Below are positions 11,272-24,298 of a stretch of DNA of 64,000 nucleotides, one piece after another. The DNA comes from Labia minor (Eukaryota; Arthropoda; Insecta; Dermaptera; Spongiphoridae), in contig OY720345.1 of assembly GCA_963082975.1 (NCBI GenBank), positions 18,626,491 to 18,690,490 on the forward strand, written 5' to 3'. The position numbers were made by a program, and so were the translations under genes. Below the pieces are notes generated by a model that did no database searches, was not told the DNA's origin, and saw nothing but the letters and a program-made list of their open reading frames with translations. The first letter of the stretch is position 1. Each line of letters opens with the position of its first letter.

Positions 11272-12567
11272 CTCAATCTCTGATAATGTCTGGGTCCAAC
11301 GATATTTATCTAAATCACATCCATTGCCAGCATTTGGAGATAATTTTGCTTTTTCTATAGGATCTTCATCTTCATCTTGTTCCTCTTGTGAATCAGATGA
11401 TGTTGAAGAATCCTTATTTTCACTTTTCTTGTTATTTGACTTGATTTCTTCTAATTTACTTTCAGTCTTTTTCTTAAAATAAAATTAGAAAAAAATTCTT
11501 TTAAATTTTTAAATTAAATTAGTCAAATAATTATTTATATTTATAATCGTTAATCGTTTTAATCGACTCATGAATTAGTTTCTTTTTAAGAATTTATTCT
11601 AACCCTTTAAAAACAATGGTAATCAACAAAATATAAAACAAAATAATATGTTTATATAGTATTAAGATTTTATTCAATTCACATTACATAAACGTTTATC
11701 ATTGACCATGCCTTAATTTTTTCAAGTCAATAGAAAGTTTTATTAAAATAAAATATTCAGTTTATTAAAGAAATTCAAATAAGAGGTAAAAAAATCCACA
11801 AAAATTATCTCTATTAATATATTCATTTCATTTCATACAACTGAATTTGATTAATATTTATTTAAAATAGTTCACTTGATTATTTTCAAATGTAAAGAAA
11901 AATAAGAGAAATAGCAATTATTCTGTAAATCCATCTATTTAACGACTTATTGTTTTATTCTAACAAGAAACCGAAATGTTTTTTTTTGTGTCTTAAGATT
12001 TTTATATTTCTTTGTTTTAAAACTTTATTATAATTATTTTAATAAATTGAAATAAATCACCTTTTCAATTTCTTCTTTGAGTTTTTCTGCTTCATCTTCA
12101 GTGAGTTCAGTAATAGTTGCTTCTTTATTTTGTGTTACTACTTCTTCATCTTTTTTTTTCTGTTCAGCTTTTTGTTTTCTTTTACGTTCTAATATTTCCT
12201 TTTCTTCCTTTTTTTTTGCAACTGATTCTAGAGCTTGTTTTTCATATTTTCGGAATTTTTCCATTACAAGCTAAAAAGTATTATATTTTTATTAATCACA
12301 ACCAAATTGTTAAATTAATATTTTCAAAAGTACCTTTTCTCCAGCTCCTTCGCCTCCTCCTGTGTAAAAATCAGTCTTTCGTGCAAGAAAACTAAATATA
12401 GTGTCTAAGAGCTAAAACAAAAAATAATTAATAATAAATATATTTTTGTCTAAATTGTATAAGATTATCAAAATGTATGAAACAATTACATCTTGAACTC
12501 CTCCTTCATGTTGTTGTGCCATAGCTAAAAGCATTCCGTCAAATTGTTCTATATTTTTCGAAGTCAT
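11272..12567 (-). CDS. nudC: Nuclear distribution protein NudC, N-terminal part (CS domain not visible)
   Basis: NudC is an HSP90 co-chaperone acting with Lis1 and dynein in nuclear migration and mitosis. Four exons join in phase 0: 12567-12490, 12411-12334, 12270-12061 and 11472-11272. The product begins [20 protein letters not shown] and continues with [20 protein letters not shown], the conserved NudC N-terminal domain. A lysine/glutamate-rich coiled coil follows (residues about 53-125), then an acidic Ser-rich linker and the signature [19 protein letters not shown] just before the CS fold. The last exon ends in a good GTAAGT donor, yet no exon encoding the CS domain or C-terminal helix is seen in the next several kilobases. 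The gene therefore has a very long intron, is broken, or is misassembled. The visible 189 residues are about 55-60% of a usual NudC. Confidence 0.85.
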
Positions 12568-12928
12568 TTTATGAATTGTATTATTTAATATTATTTAAAA
12601 AAGAAGTTTATTTTATTTAACACAGTTTACTGAGAAAACAATGTGAAAAGAGGAGAAGATTTCAAATGTTTTTTTCTAGAAATAATGAACAATATGTAGT
12701 CTATATAGATATCAAACTAACAGAATGGCAAAATTAGAAAATTAAATAATTCTATTCATTATTTTTTTTATATTGAAAAGGCTTAAGTATAATTAATAAA
12801 TAATCAACAATATAAAATTAGTAGTAAAAATAAAAAATATTTTGTTTTTTATATTTTGAAATTTCATAATTTTCTATATCTATTGTATATTCTCACTTTA
12901 TTTAAATTTTTTATTGTTTTAACTTTAA

Positions 12929-12961
<33 letters not shown>

Positions 12962-13248
12962 TGAAATAAAATAAATTTAATACTCTCACAATGACTTTAT
13001 TTTTAATTTATGATGCTATGTCTAGTCTGTCTATTCCATAGTTTTCTTTTTTAGATTTTGATTAAATTATAATTATAACCTTATTTAATATAAGTCAATT
13101 TCTAAACCTATAGAAATTATCAAAATAAAATGTGAAAATAGTCATTCTTATTAATTTCTGAAATAGTTCTACATTAATTTTTAAACATTAAGCTGCATTA
13201 AGCACTTATCATTCACAATACTTTCTTAGAAAATTGCTGATTTTTAAA
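12568..13248. promoter_or_regulatory. Divergent intergenic region between nudC and mRpS15
   Basis: The two start codons lie 681 bp apart on opposite strands, so both promoters must be in this AT-rich stretch. It contains a TA microsatellite at about 12938-12961. No individual core element can be assigned. The arrangement suggests a shared or back-to-back promoter. Confidence 0.4.
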
Positions 13249-14381
13249 ATGATAAAAGTATCCAATTCTTATAAGCCTATAACCAATTTACTATTTATTT
13301 CCACGAGAAATTATGTTTATAAATCTGATCAAATAGTAAAATGGGTTCGACCAGAAAAAATTCCTTTTCATAAACCTGAAAAAACTGGTGATTTAAAACC
13401 TTTAGAGAATACTAATTTAAATGAAATTGCTAAAGATTTTAAGAAATCTAAACTATTAGAAAAGTAGGTTTTATTTTTATAATTATATATTAAATAATTA
13501 AAATTGTTTTTTTTTAATTTAAACTTTTTTAGTGCTCCTGAATTAACGAAAAAGTTATTTACTTATCAATTTCTTCCCAACAAATTTGCTCTTCAAGATA
13601 AACAAAAAGATTATGTGGCTTCTGTAAAAAATCACTTTTTGGATGACGATTCTTTAGAAGTTAGAGGTAAGTTATTTATTTTGATATGGTCTTTAAGATG
13701 CTATAATAGTTACTAATTTTTTTTGTTGTTGAAAAAAAGTAACCAATACCATTATATTCTATATTCATCTGTTAACAGATCCAATGCAACACATAGGCAA
13801 CCTGGTTGGAATTAATGATATTTAAGAATTATTTCTTATTTTTTAGTTGCCAAATATACAACATTAATTAGATTTTATCAAATGAAATTAGAAGAATTCC
13901 CTTTAAATACGAAAATGAAAACAAGATTAAATAAAATTATTGGAATAAGGAAAAGATTATTAAAATCATTGCGAAATACAGATTATAAGAAATTTGAATG
14001 GGTTCTTGAAAAGTTATGTCTTTTATATAAACCGGAACCTAGGTATTAATAAATTTGTGATTATTAAAATAAATAATTTTTTATAATTATTTTTATTTAC
14101 TTTTTAGATTTCCTTTTAAAGTTACGAGAAAAGATTCAGTTATAAAATTAACTGATAAATACTGTGAAGATATTAGAAATGAACGACTTAATGAATATAA
14201 AATCTATCTTGATTCCCAAAAAGAAGATTTTCTTAGAGGAAAAATTTCTATACTAGAAAAAATTATTCAAGATGAAAAATCATTTGGTCTTGTTCCTTCG
14301 ATTACTCAAGAAGATATAGATTTAACAATTGAAAGACTTAAATGTTTAAAATTAAACTCAAACGATACTATTGAGAAATAA
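13249..14381 (+). CDS. mRpS15: Mitochondrial small-subunit ribosomal protein uS15m (bonsai-like)
   Basis: A structural component of the mitochondrial ribosome small subunit. Four exons: 13249-13463, 13533-13666, 13847-14042 and 14108-14381 (TAA); all junctions fit and give 272 aa. The true start is the ATG at 13249, not the upstream TTG. The N-terminus (MIKVSNSYKP, then ISTRNYVYKS) is basic and hydroxylated, as in a mitochondrial targeting peptide. The S15 domain lies at about 115-190 and contains TRLNKIIGIRKRLLKSLRN and DYKKFEWVLEKLCLLYKP, the conserved segment of metazoan MRPS15 and Drosophila bonsai. Residues after about 195 form the animal-specific C-terminal extension. It is transcribed divergently from nudC. 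Confidence 0.9.
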
Positions 14382-14850
14382 TATACTTGTGTTATAAAAG
14401 TATATAAAAATAAATTGCCATCTACTTCTTTATTTTGTATATTAAACTTTGTTGAGCATTAAAATAACATAATTGAATTTGAATTAATGTTATTTAAATA
14501 AAATATTTCTAAAATATAATTTTAATTTATTAAAAACATTACAAAAATACATCAAATTCTGCAATAATCTAATTATGAAGCCTTTGCATCGTCGAATACT
14601 TACCTTCTATTTTTTTAGATAATATTGCTTCCTCCACATTATTCTGTTTTTATCTGTGCTCTCATTCTTGCAATATTTGTCTGTTGATTAACTTTATTTA
14701 CATATTATACATTTTGTAAAAAATAATCATTTAATAGAAAAGTTAAAAATTCTCAAAATAACAATAAAATTGATGTATTAAAATAAATAAAAAAAATTGA
14801 ATAAAGAGAATCGTATAGCGAAGAATAACATTCTTTGAGCATTTTTAAAG

Positions 14851-14892
<42 letters not shown>

Positions 14893-15674
14893 CTACTAAA
14901 CTACTAGAAGATTTACGTTTAAAATTAAAAATATTTTTCTAGTGAAACCAAAGGTTTTGAGAAATTAAGGAAACAGTTGGAAAAAGGTCTGATATAAATG
15001 GCTAGAGAATATTAATTTAAGTTAGAAATGCTTTGAGAGAACTTATTTTTAAATTAAAAAAAAAAAAAATAAAAAAACTTTCAAATTCATTCATTTAATT
15101 ATAAAAGTCATTAAAAATTTTAACAAATCACATGAGATATATAAAAAGTATTAAAGACCCTGATAGGAAAATACAAAGTGGACGGATTAGTTTCTTTGTT
15201 ATTATTTTATAACTTTATTATTTATTAATAATAGTTCTGTGTTTGTAACTAAAAATAGATAAATATGTATATTTTAAGATTTTTCAGTTTGATGGTTTGT
15301 TTGTTTTATATATATTTAAAATTTTATAAATATAAAAATCATTATATAGTTATAAACTTAACAAATTAAACAAGTCAAATTTTCCCAGTTATTTATTGAA
15401 TAAAAATTACCCTTTAAAATTAATTTTGTAAGTTATCTGATATTTTATTTACTGGTTAGTATTTGTTTTTAATTTATATATATATTATAAACATATTCTG
15501 AATTTAGTTTCTGATAAGTTTTAAAATAACTAAAACTATAGCTTAAAATTATTACAAAAATTTATTAATTTTAATAATTAATTTAAAATAAATTAATGAT
15601 AATTTATTTGTATAATATATCTAATAAAATAATGAGTATTTTGGAAAAAGAAGATATGAAAGAAAATAGATTAA
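14382..15674. other. Intergenic spacer with a TA microsatellite inside a short palindrome
   Basis: AT-rich DNA between mRpS15 and the 3' end of Dlish. At about 14852-14895 a pure TA run is flanked by AGTTCTA and TAGAACT, making a perfect palindrome. AATAAA-type signals near 14410 and 14500 could terminate mRpS15. Nothing else recognised. Confidence 0.45.
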
Positions 15675-18197
15675 TTATAAACTTGTCATGGCTGGAGGTC
15701 TGGCATACGCTTTTGGAATGAATCCATATTTTCGCGTTTTCGGTGCATATGCCCAGAGCCAGCCATCAACTGTTTGATTACTCAAGTCAGCATATATCCA
15801 GTCACCTCGACGTACAGATAAATCATCGGGTGCTTGAGCTTTATAATCATAAAGCATAACAAGTTCCGTTCCATGATATCTTAAATCATCATTAGTTTGA
15901 GTATTTAGAAGATGAGAATTTGTTGTTGTAGTAAAATTATTATTCGTTGTTTGATTACTATTTTGGTTCAAATGACCTGTTGGAAAAATATATCATTAAT
16001 AGGAAAAATTACCTTAATTTTATCTTAGATAGATTAAATTAATTTCATCTAGATATTTTTTTAATCGAGAATTACATTTTAAAGTAAAAAATATTTTAAT
16101 AAATTAATAAAATACATTTATAATAATTAAAAATAACATTAAATAAGATAAAAGAAATATAAACCTTGAATAACATTAGCAGGATATACAAAACCACTGG
16201 GAACAAATCCTTCTTGACCATCAGATCTTACTACCCAATACCAATCAGGATCTTCTCTATTGAGCACTGTTACAAATTCCCCTCTTTCAACACTAACATC
16301 ATTCTCATCTCTTGCTATAAATGTATATAGAACAATATATCTTCCAGAAGGATCCTGTAAGCAATAAATAACAATTAGAATTTGAATAATTTAACTCAAT
16401 TTTATATAATTTATTTTTATAGTTAATGATTTTGTTTTTAATAAACACAATTTAAAATTATCTTTGTTAACTTTATATTTAACTTTATATTATTTCAATT
16501 TGGAAATGACAAGTTATGTAAAAATATTGTGACTCTTAATATTTCTTTTAAAATAGAACCGTAACTGACAGAATAATTTATTATTATTTATTATAAAAGA
16601 TATAGAAATTAAACTACTGGAAAGAAATTGAATAGAATCCTATATTGTTAAATATTAATAAAAGAAGGTGACGTTTGATTTAATGATCATATCAAGGATA
16701 ACAGTATAAAAATTATGATACTATTGCCCACCAAACCCAATGCTATTATAGGGAGGAAATGATAGAAATACCTTGAAAAATGGATGCACATCAGGTTGAG
16801 AACTTGAGGCACTATGTAAAGAAGCTTGAGAACTAGCCAATTGTTGTTGACTTGTAACTGCTACAGTTACTGCTACAGGCGATTTTTTATTTCCATAACT
16901 TTCACAGTCAGAAATATCAGCACCTACATTTGACATATGAAGATAAATAAATGAGTGTGGTTTGAGGGATATGGATCAATTTCACAATTTAATTTGTAGT
17001 TAATGTGTATAGATAATATAGAAATGATTAGTGTAATAATCATTTTCATTCTCAATAAGATACCTTTATGATGTACATGTTTCATGTTAATGAATTAATT
17101 TACCTCACTAAAAATAATTTATTGTTTATTTTTTTATATTTTATTATTGATAAATAAATTAAGTTTATGAAAAGAAGTTACAAAGAATAATGTTTTCTTC
17201 ATTTGTTTAGAAGTAGAGGAAGGAATTATTTATTAGTTTAAAATAAAGTATTTAAAGAATCAAAAAGAATAATTGTTGGAGTAATCAAAGGAAGTAGTAA
17301 ATAAACGATAATGTGAACCTCTAAGTTTCAACACCTTTATTCTCTCTATTTTAAACTCCACTATCACATTATAATCATACTCCAATCCAATTCTACTTTA
17401 TAATGTATTTATTGGTTTAAATACCGGTTTTTTCCTATTTGGTTTCCCCCTTTGACAGGCGATAATTACTAATTGATAATTTACTTGCTTAATATAATTA
17501 GTTAAATATGGAATTTATTTTTCTCATGAAGTACTAATATACTTAGACCAAAATTAATTTACCTGGAAGGTTAGATTCAGGGTCATTGTTTGTATTCCTT
17601 TGTTCTCTTGGAAGTTTTTTCTTCACATTACTAAGGGCGAGTTCACCTAAATGAGAATTATATGGAGTGCAATAAGAATGAGGAATAAAACCTTCTAAAC
17701 GAGAATCTGCTGCAATTACATATACCCAATCGTTCTCTCTATACAATATATTAACAACCTAAAATAAAAATAAAATTAAAAAATAAAAATTTTTGATTAT
17801 ATTTGATATTACAAATTATAATAAATAGTAGAATGATATACCTGTCCTCTTTTTACTTCCAATTCATCATCAACGCAAGGTGTAAAATCATGTAAAACAA
17901 CCATTTTGCTATCTGGGGCAAGTCCATTTTCTTTTTCAATGCCAACTCGAACTAATGTCTCAATAGAAGCACTTCCAGTAATTCTTCCCATGCCCGGAGC
18001 CCGGACTAAATCTTTATCCACATCACCAGGAACTGTCAAAATATATACATTGAGTTGTAGATATAAAATTTATTTGTAGCAATTTTACCTCAAACACTTA
18101 AATAATAAGAATATGATCTTAACATTTATAATAGATTTAATAAAGCACCTTTCTTTTTTTTCCCACGACGAATTCTTACTGGACATAAAAATGCCAT
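15675..18197 (-). CDS. Dlish: Dlish (Dachs ligand with SH3 domains), complete, 359 aa
   Basis: In Drosophila, Dlish (also called Vamana) links Fat/Dachsous signalling to the myosin Dachs at the cell cortex and so affects Hippo-dependent growth. Six exons join in phase: 18197-18149, 18032-17842, 17758-17563, 16923-16772, 16354-16165 and 15976-15675. The N-terminus MAFLCPVRIRRGKKKK, with an early cysteine (possible palmitoylation) and a basic patch, is typical of the family. Three SH3 domains follow: about 57-115 (VVLHDFTPCVDDELEVKRG), about 197-255 (IVLYTFIARDENDVSVERG) and about 297-354 (LVMLYDYKAQAPDDLSVRRG). All have the ALYDY-like start and, in 2 and 3, the W and P of the ligand groove. 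Linkers are Ser/Thr/Asn/Gln-rich. The length is very close to the roughly 350-residue fly protein. I am confident of the family; function here is by homology. Confidence 0.9.
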
Positions 18198-20351
18198 TGT
18201 AAAAACACATTATTTATATTGTTTTAGCGGCCATTACCCTCTATCCACTATGTCAATTGAAAAAGATTGTATATTTTGAAGTTTAGCATCCAATGGCAGG
18301 CATTCATTTGTTTCCAAGATTATTCTTTTGGATTAGTACATTTTTTAATCAGCAGAGGTCACTTCAATCAAATAGACAAAATAAAATTGAAAATCACTCA
18401 TTTGTTTTTTCAAAGATTGGTTATATTGGTATTAATTTATAGCGGTAATTTTCAATTATCATTATCTATTATCATTATTCAAAATTCAAATCAGAATGAA
18501 CATATAATATATTGAAAAAGTCGATGAATTTATATTCATATTGTATATTTATCTTTATCTTGTTAGATGTTGGCCCAAATATATTATTGCAGATAAGTGA
18601 AAAATATTTTTAAATTTTCTTTGTAATATTTGTAGATTACAGAGAACATGCATATTTGAAAAGTACTTGTTAATATATATTTAAATAAGGTCAAAAGTTT
18701 AGTTATAATTAGCACAGCCGAAGACATCATACGTACGGAATAGTAAAACAATGTGTAAATTATCATAAAATGATTCGTCTTAATTTTATATAATAAAATT
18801 AAAACGTACTGGATTGTTAGCCATACCAAACTAAAAAATCAAATATTTTTAACGAGTGCATTAGGTTATTTTATTACCAAAGATTTCAAATTTGAGTTTT
18901 AATTTCAAACTTCTCTATATCAAAATTATTATATGCTGTCAAAAAATTTAAAATTAATTTAATGATAATCATCAATTATATTCATCTAAGATATTTCTAT
19001 TGCTTAATTCAGAGGTTCAAATCTTTTCCGGTTTGCGGCTCCCTAAATAATCAGATTTTTTTCTAAATTTCTGACTGTTTAAAAATTGGAAAACTCCTTT
19101 TTTAAAATCGATTACCCATTTAACAGCGAAAAATTAAAAACTTATACTTACTATTTTCCTTGGGATAATATAAAATATCTAATTGGCGCCCCCATAATGA
19201 CGGCAACGCGGATCCCCGGGGATCCGGGGCGCACACATTGGAAATCACAGGGTTAATGATCCGGTATTTAGAATATTATCACCAGAGGTTAATCTGTTTG
19301 ATATCACCAAGCATATCATGAATTCTATTCAGAATCTGCAATAAATGGGCTTTTTGAAAGGAGAATGATAAAAAGAAAAGAAAAATACTATCAATTTTTA
19401 ATGATTATATGTTTTTCAGACATAAATTTGAACTAGATAGCTTATATGACAATACATTTTCAACTCTATTCACCAGAATCAATAAAATATTTATAATTAT
19501 TCAAAGTACAAAAATATTATATTTTATAAATAAAAAATTAAAAAAAAACTACCAAATGTATACATATATATTTTAGAAAAAATGTTTTTATATATATATC
19601 CCTCCCTCTCTCTCACAATTAAACAAATTAATATTCATATTTTTATATTAGATTAATATAAAAAAAAATAGATATTTCTATTTATAAAGATTTTTATATT
19701 AATATTATTTATTTGTATAAATATTAATGTTTTAGATTATTAAAAAAAATGTAATAAATATAAGAAAGGAAAGATATTTTGATTTATAAGAGTAAATTGA
19801 AAGATTTTTCGTTGAAAAAGTTTTAAAAATAGAAAAAAGAACTCTTGAAAGACTTTCCTTATATATGTATATATAAGAATTGAAAACCAATGAGTTAAAA
19901 TCCCATCACCAAATATTTTCAACATCAAAAATAAAGTTGATTAATAGTTGAACCATATTTATAACCCCATAATTTAAAACAAAGACAATAAGAAAAAACT
20001 AGATTAAGAATTCCTTTTAGAAATATTGACTTAGAATTAAATTTTAATTTCAATTTATATATTGGAATATTTTAATATATGATATATAGTATATATATAT
20101 ATATATATATAGATGCATTTTCTGTAAAATTTTCTTTTTCTGAATAAATTCTAAAAAATAACATAATAAATTAGGCCATCTGGTCCCGAAGGATTTAATG
20201 TAGGTTTTTTTTACTGAAATATCATTATTAAATAAATTAAATATCAGAACCCTTACAAAAATTAATAGCTATTCAGTTTAAAATACCTCATTTTAGACAT
20301 TATCAGAAAACAATTTAATTTATTTTTAAAATTTATATTAAAAATTATTAT
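18198..20351. other. Intergenic region between Dlish 5' end and Sec63 3' end
   Basis: AT-rich. The Dlish promoter should lie just right of 18197. A hAT-type MITE is at about 19012-19252 (listed separately). A TA run is at about 20090-20112. The ORFs at 18267, 18584 and 19740 have biased AT-rich composition and no recognisable products, so I do not call them genes. Confidence 0.4.
19012..19252. mobile_element. hAT-type MITE
   Basis: The left end CAGAGGTTCAAATCTTTTCC and the right end ATTGGAAATCACAGGG are imperfect inverted partners of the CAG-GGTTC type common in hAT elements. The right half carries a striking GC-rich palindrome, GGATCCCCGGGGATCC, at about 19210-19225. The target duplication could not be fixed. 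Confidence 0.45.
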
Positions 20352-23300
20352 CTAAACATCTTCAACATCTTCATCTGTTGTGTATTCCGAGATGTCACTA
20401 TTTCCTTCCTTTGGTTCTTCTTCGTCTTCATCACTTATATCCCATTGTGGATGTTTTGTAGGAATTTCAGGCGCTTCCTTAACATCCAACTAAAATATTT
20501 TTATTTTTTTTAACTTTCTATAAAATATTAAAATCAAAATAAGAATTAACAAAAAGAATCATAAAAACCTTCATATCTTGACTCTGATCAAATCCTAGGT
20601 AAGAGTCTGATCTTAAATTTATTGTAAATGTATACATTCCTGGCCACTTTGGGGCAGTGAATCTTAAATGTACTTCTTCTTTATCTATAAGAGCTGTGAC
20701 ATGACAAGGCGAAGTGAGCAATGTTCTTGATTTCCTATCACTAATATATACCCACCAATATTCTTGTTTATCCTAAAATAAAATTTTATTACGAATAAAT
20801 AAATAAATTTCCGTTTTATATTAATAAAAATAATATTTTACTTCAGGATAAAATGGACAATGAACACTATGAGACATTTTACTTCTTCCTTCTAAAGCTT
20901 TTTCTCTATTAGAAAATTTAGTTTGGAACTTTTCCCATTCTGTATCGTCATCTTCTAAAGATGATCCCTAATAGAATTAAAAATAAATATAAAATTCAAT
21001 TTTAATTTTCTTAAAATTACATCTTTAGTTACTTTTTTGTCTGCTTGACTATCATCTTCAGAATGTTCAGCTTCATTATCAGAAATATCACTTTCGGGGC
21101 CAGATTCATTACCATTAACACGAGATTTCTTTAATGAATTTATTTCATTTGCCTAATGAAAATGAATATCAAATAAATTATATAATTATATATATTTTTA
21201 ATTTAATTTAATTAAAAACCTCTTTCTTCTCTATTTCTTCTTTTTTTTCAATCTTTGGAGTAACATTTGGTGCATTTGATTTTGGTCCTCTTGAAGTTTT
21301 TTTTGAATTAGTTTTTTTAGATTTCTTTTGTTGTTTTAACCAAACAGGTTTTTTCTATAAAAATAAATAATAATTATATTGTATTTGAAAGTAAAAATAA
21401 TTTGCAATTTAAATTTTATAATTCCATTTAAAAACTTCTTTGAAAGGAAATTGGGAGAGTAGATACCGTAAAAGAGAAGAAAATACTAAGAACCCAATTC
21501 TCAATGAACCCCTCTCACGATAATTTAAAAATACTGATCATATGATAAATAAACAAAACAAACAATAAAATAAAAATAAAAAATATTTACGATAACGTGG
21601 TTGATTTTCATATTTCAAATTTAAAAAACAAACTTTTAATTTTATCATTATCATATATAAAGAATACCCCCTGTGATTGTGTAAGGTTTAATAATTTTTA
21701 CACACAATCAATGAGTTTGTGAAAAGAAACATACCGGTTCTTCTTTTTTGGGAACAATTTCTTGTTCTTTTTCAATAATATCTTCATTATTTTCTTCAAT
21801 TTCATTTCCATCACTCTCAATTTCATAATATTTTAATAAGCTATACCTTGTTAGAGTGACAGTTACTGTAACAATAGCCCCAGCAGTATAAACATTTGGA
21901 GTTTCATCATCAACAACTAAAATATAAAAATAAATTCATTAATTAAAATAATAAATATCGAATAATGAAAATTAAAATTATATATATATATTTATCAATC
22001 AATACCTTCAGATTTATATTGGAAATCAATATATGGCATTTGTAATAAAACTTTTTCTACATCATTAAATTGAACATCAGATAAATGCTTTAAAATATTT
22101 CTTCTTTCACTTTTATTTAATTGCGCAAATTGTTGAACAGTTTTAATATGTCTTTTTTTACCAGTAAAATATTTAAGGCTTTCTTCAGTTACATGGGGTA
22201 ATTGAAGTAATGGACTTTTAGTACCTAATAATGCTTGTACTACCATAGGACTAAGCTTCATACAATATTCAATAGTTTCAATTTTAGGTAATCGAGGAAC
22301 TAAAATTTAATTAATTCATTAATATTTTAAAATTATTCAAATGACAAGCAATTAATATATATATATTTCAACTCACCTCGTCTCGCATAGGCTAAAAGTA
22401 TCAATTGTGATACACAACTCACCATTTCTTGTAAAAGATATGGACATTTTTTAATAATCAATTGTCTATCTTTTTCTAAAGTATTTTCATTTAATGGAAT
22501 ACGAGATAGATGTGCTTGAATTATTGCACGTGCTTTAATCGAATATATAAAACATAAGGGTTTTTCTCTATTTTTTTCATTTAAATTTGGCAATAATTTG
22601 ATTAACTAAAAACAATTGATTATTTTTTAATATTATTCTTATTTAAAATAATAAACTTTAAAAAATGGTAAAGTAAAATTAAAAATAAGTAATTATGGTA
22701 AAAATATTCATACTTGAGGAACTTCAATATTATCTGTTGGTCTTTCTATAACTTCACTGTTATGTTTACGATCAAATTCAAAAGATGCTGCTAAAATCAT
22801 AATTACTCTTTTAAGCACCATTGAAGGTGTTTTATGAAAAAAATAAAAATACATTTGAGTTGTTTCAAGCAAAACCTAAAATTATAAATATGACATAATC
22901 AAAATAATATAAATGTGACTTTATTTTCTACAACTTACTTGATCTCCGGAATATCTAATTGATTTATACCACCACATCCCAACAACTGTGGGTAAAGCTA
23001 CCATAAAAACTAAAGCATATAGCCCTAAAACCTAAAAAAAATTAAAAATGTTTTTATTCGTATAATAATTTTTAATTTGTTATTTATATTTGAACTACAC
23101 ATTATTTATTTATTGAATTTTTAATTTATCTCGAATTTACTGGGATTATTAATGATAAATTGTTTTTTTAATTTATAATAGATTTAATAGAAATTAGTAA
23201 TAGAGTTCACTGTTCTTTAATATTTATTAAATTATTAAAATTTATTAAAATAAAATTAAAAATTTGGTGTTAAGATATAGTTTAGTTCAAAATTAGAGTG

Positions 23301-24298
23301 GAAATAACATATTATTAAATATATATCTACCCAAACTGAGTTTTCTTTCTCAACTATCCATGATGGTAAAGCTATTCCAAAACTCATGGCTCCTGGTCCA
23401 TCGGGATTACCATATTTTTCCCAATTTCTTCTGGCCTCATCATCTGTTAACGCCTGATAAGCTATAAGATAAAAATTGGAAGGATTAATTTTTTATAGAA
23501 AGTGTCTATTAAAACGAGTTATGAACCGCATAGAACGACGAAACTATTGACAAAAATTAAAGCTAATTAGGTCGACCATACGCGGTTCCTTACCATTTAT
23601 ATTATTGACAAAATATATTATTATACCTTTGGTTAATTTCATAAAAGCTTTTTCATCTCCAGTCTCTTTATCAGGATGTAATAGAAGAGACAATTTTCTA
23701 TATGCTCTTTTAATTTCTGATTGGGAAGAACCCTAAATAATTTTCAATTATAATAAGAATAATCAACATAAAATAAGATAAAATATTTACCATAGGAACG
23801 CCAAGAATTTCATAGGGATCAAAATTAGCATATTCATAATCAAATTGTGAGACTTTATAGGCCAAAAGCAAAAGAACAACCCAACCGAATATAATAAGAA
23901 GTTTTCTATTAGAATGGAAAATAAAGTTTTTTACAGTTAATTAAATTAGAATAAAAATATTCATGATACTTACGTTAAAAGTTGCTTTGTCCCTTTCCAA
24001 GGTTGATTAGTTTGTAATATAACTTTTTTTTTCTTACAATTTTCACATTGACATTCATCACCTGAAGAATCAGTATCTAAAACATAAGTGACAATTAAAG
24101 CATACGAATTATATAAATCAAGATTATTTATGATTTAGAATTAAATTTTATAAAAAAAGACATGAATTACATACTAGTTTTATGTTCTCTCGGCCACCAA
24201 TAAAAAGTTCCTGGAATTAATAACAATGCTAAAAATGATAAAAGGAAATAAAAAAATGTTCCGCCGCTCTCATCATATTGAAATTTTTGACCCCCCAT
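20352..24298 (-). CDS. Sec63: Translocation protein Sec63, complete, 757 aa, 15 exons
   Basis: An ER membrane J-protein that recruits BiP to the Sec61/Sec62 channel for protein import. All 15 exons fit: 24298-24175, 24076-23974, 23905-23791, 23732-23627, 23461-23331, 23031-22939, 22875-22714, 22605-22377, 22299-22006, 21916-21735, 21354-21220, 21152-21021, 20967-20842, 20772-20569 and 20489-20352. MGGQKFQYDESGGTFFYFLL is the canonical start. Membrane segments are at about 14-34, 77-95 and 194-215. Between the second and third lies the lumenal J domain with the catalytic HPD at residues 133-135. The cytosolic Brl/Sec63 domain follows, including KWPGMYTFTINLRSDSYLG. A lysine-rich linker (KKPVWLKQQKK...) and an acidic tail ending TTDEDVEDV complete it. 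Length matches animal Sec63 (about 760). It is divergent from akirin. Confidence 0.97.

Noticed and set aside
12077-12395. Plus-strand ORFs opposite nudC exons 2 and 3
   Set aside because: They are antisense shadows of the lysine/glutamate-rich coiled coil, giving Ser/Phe-rich translation.
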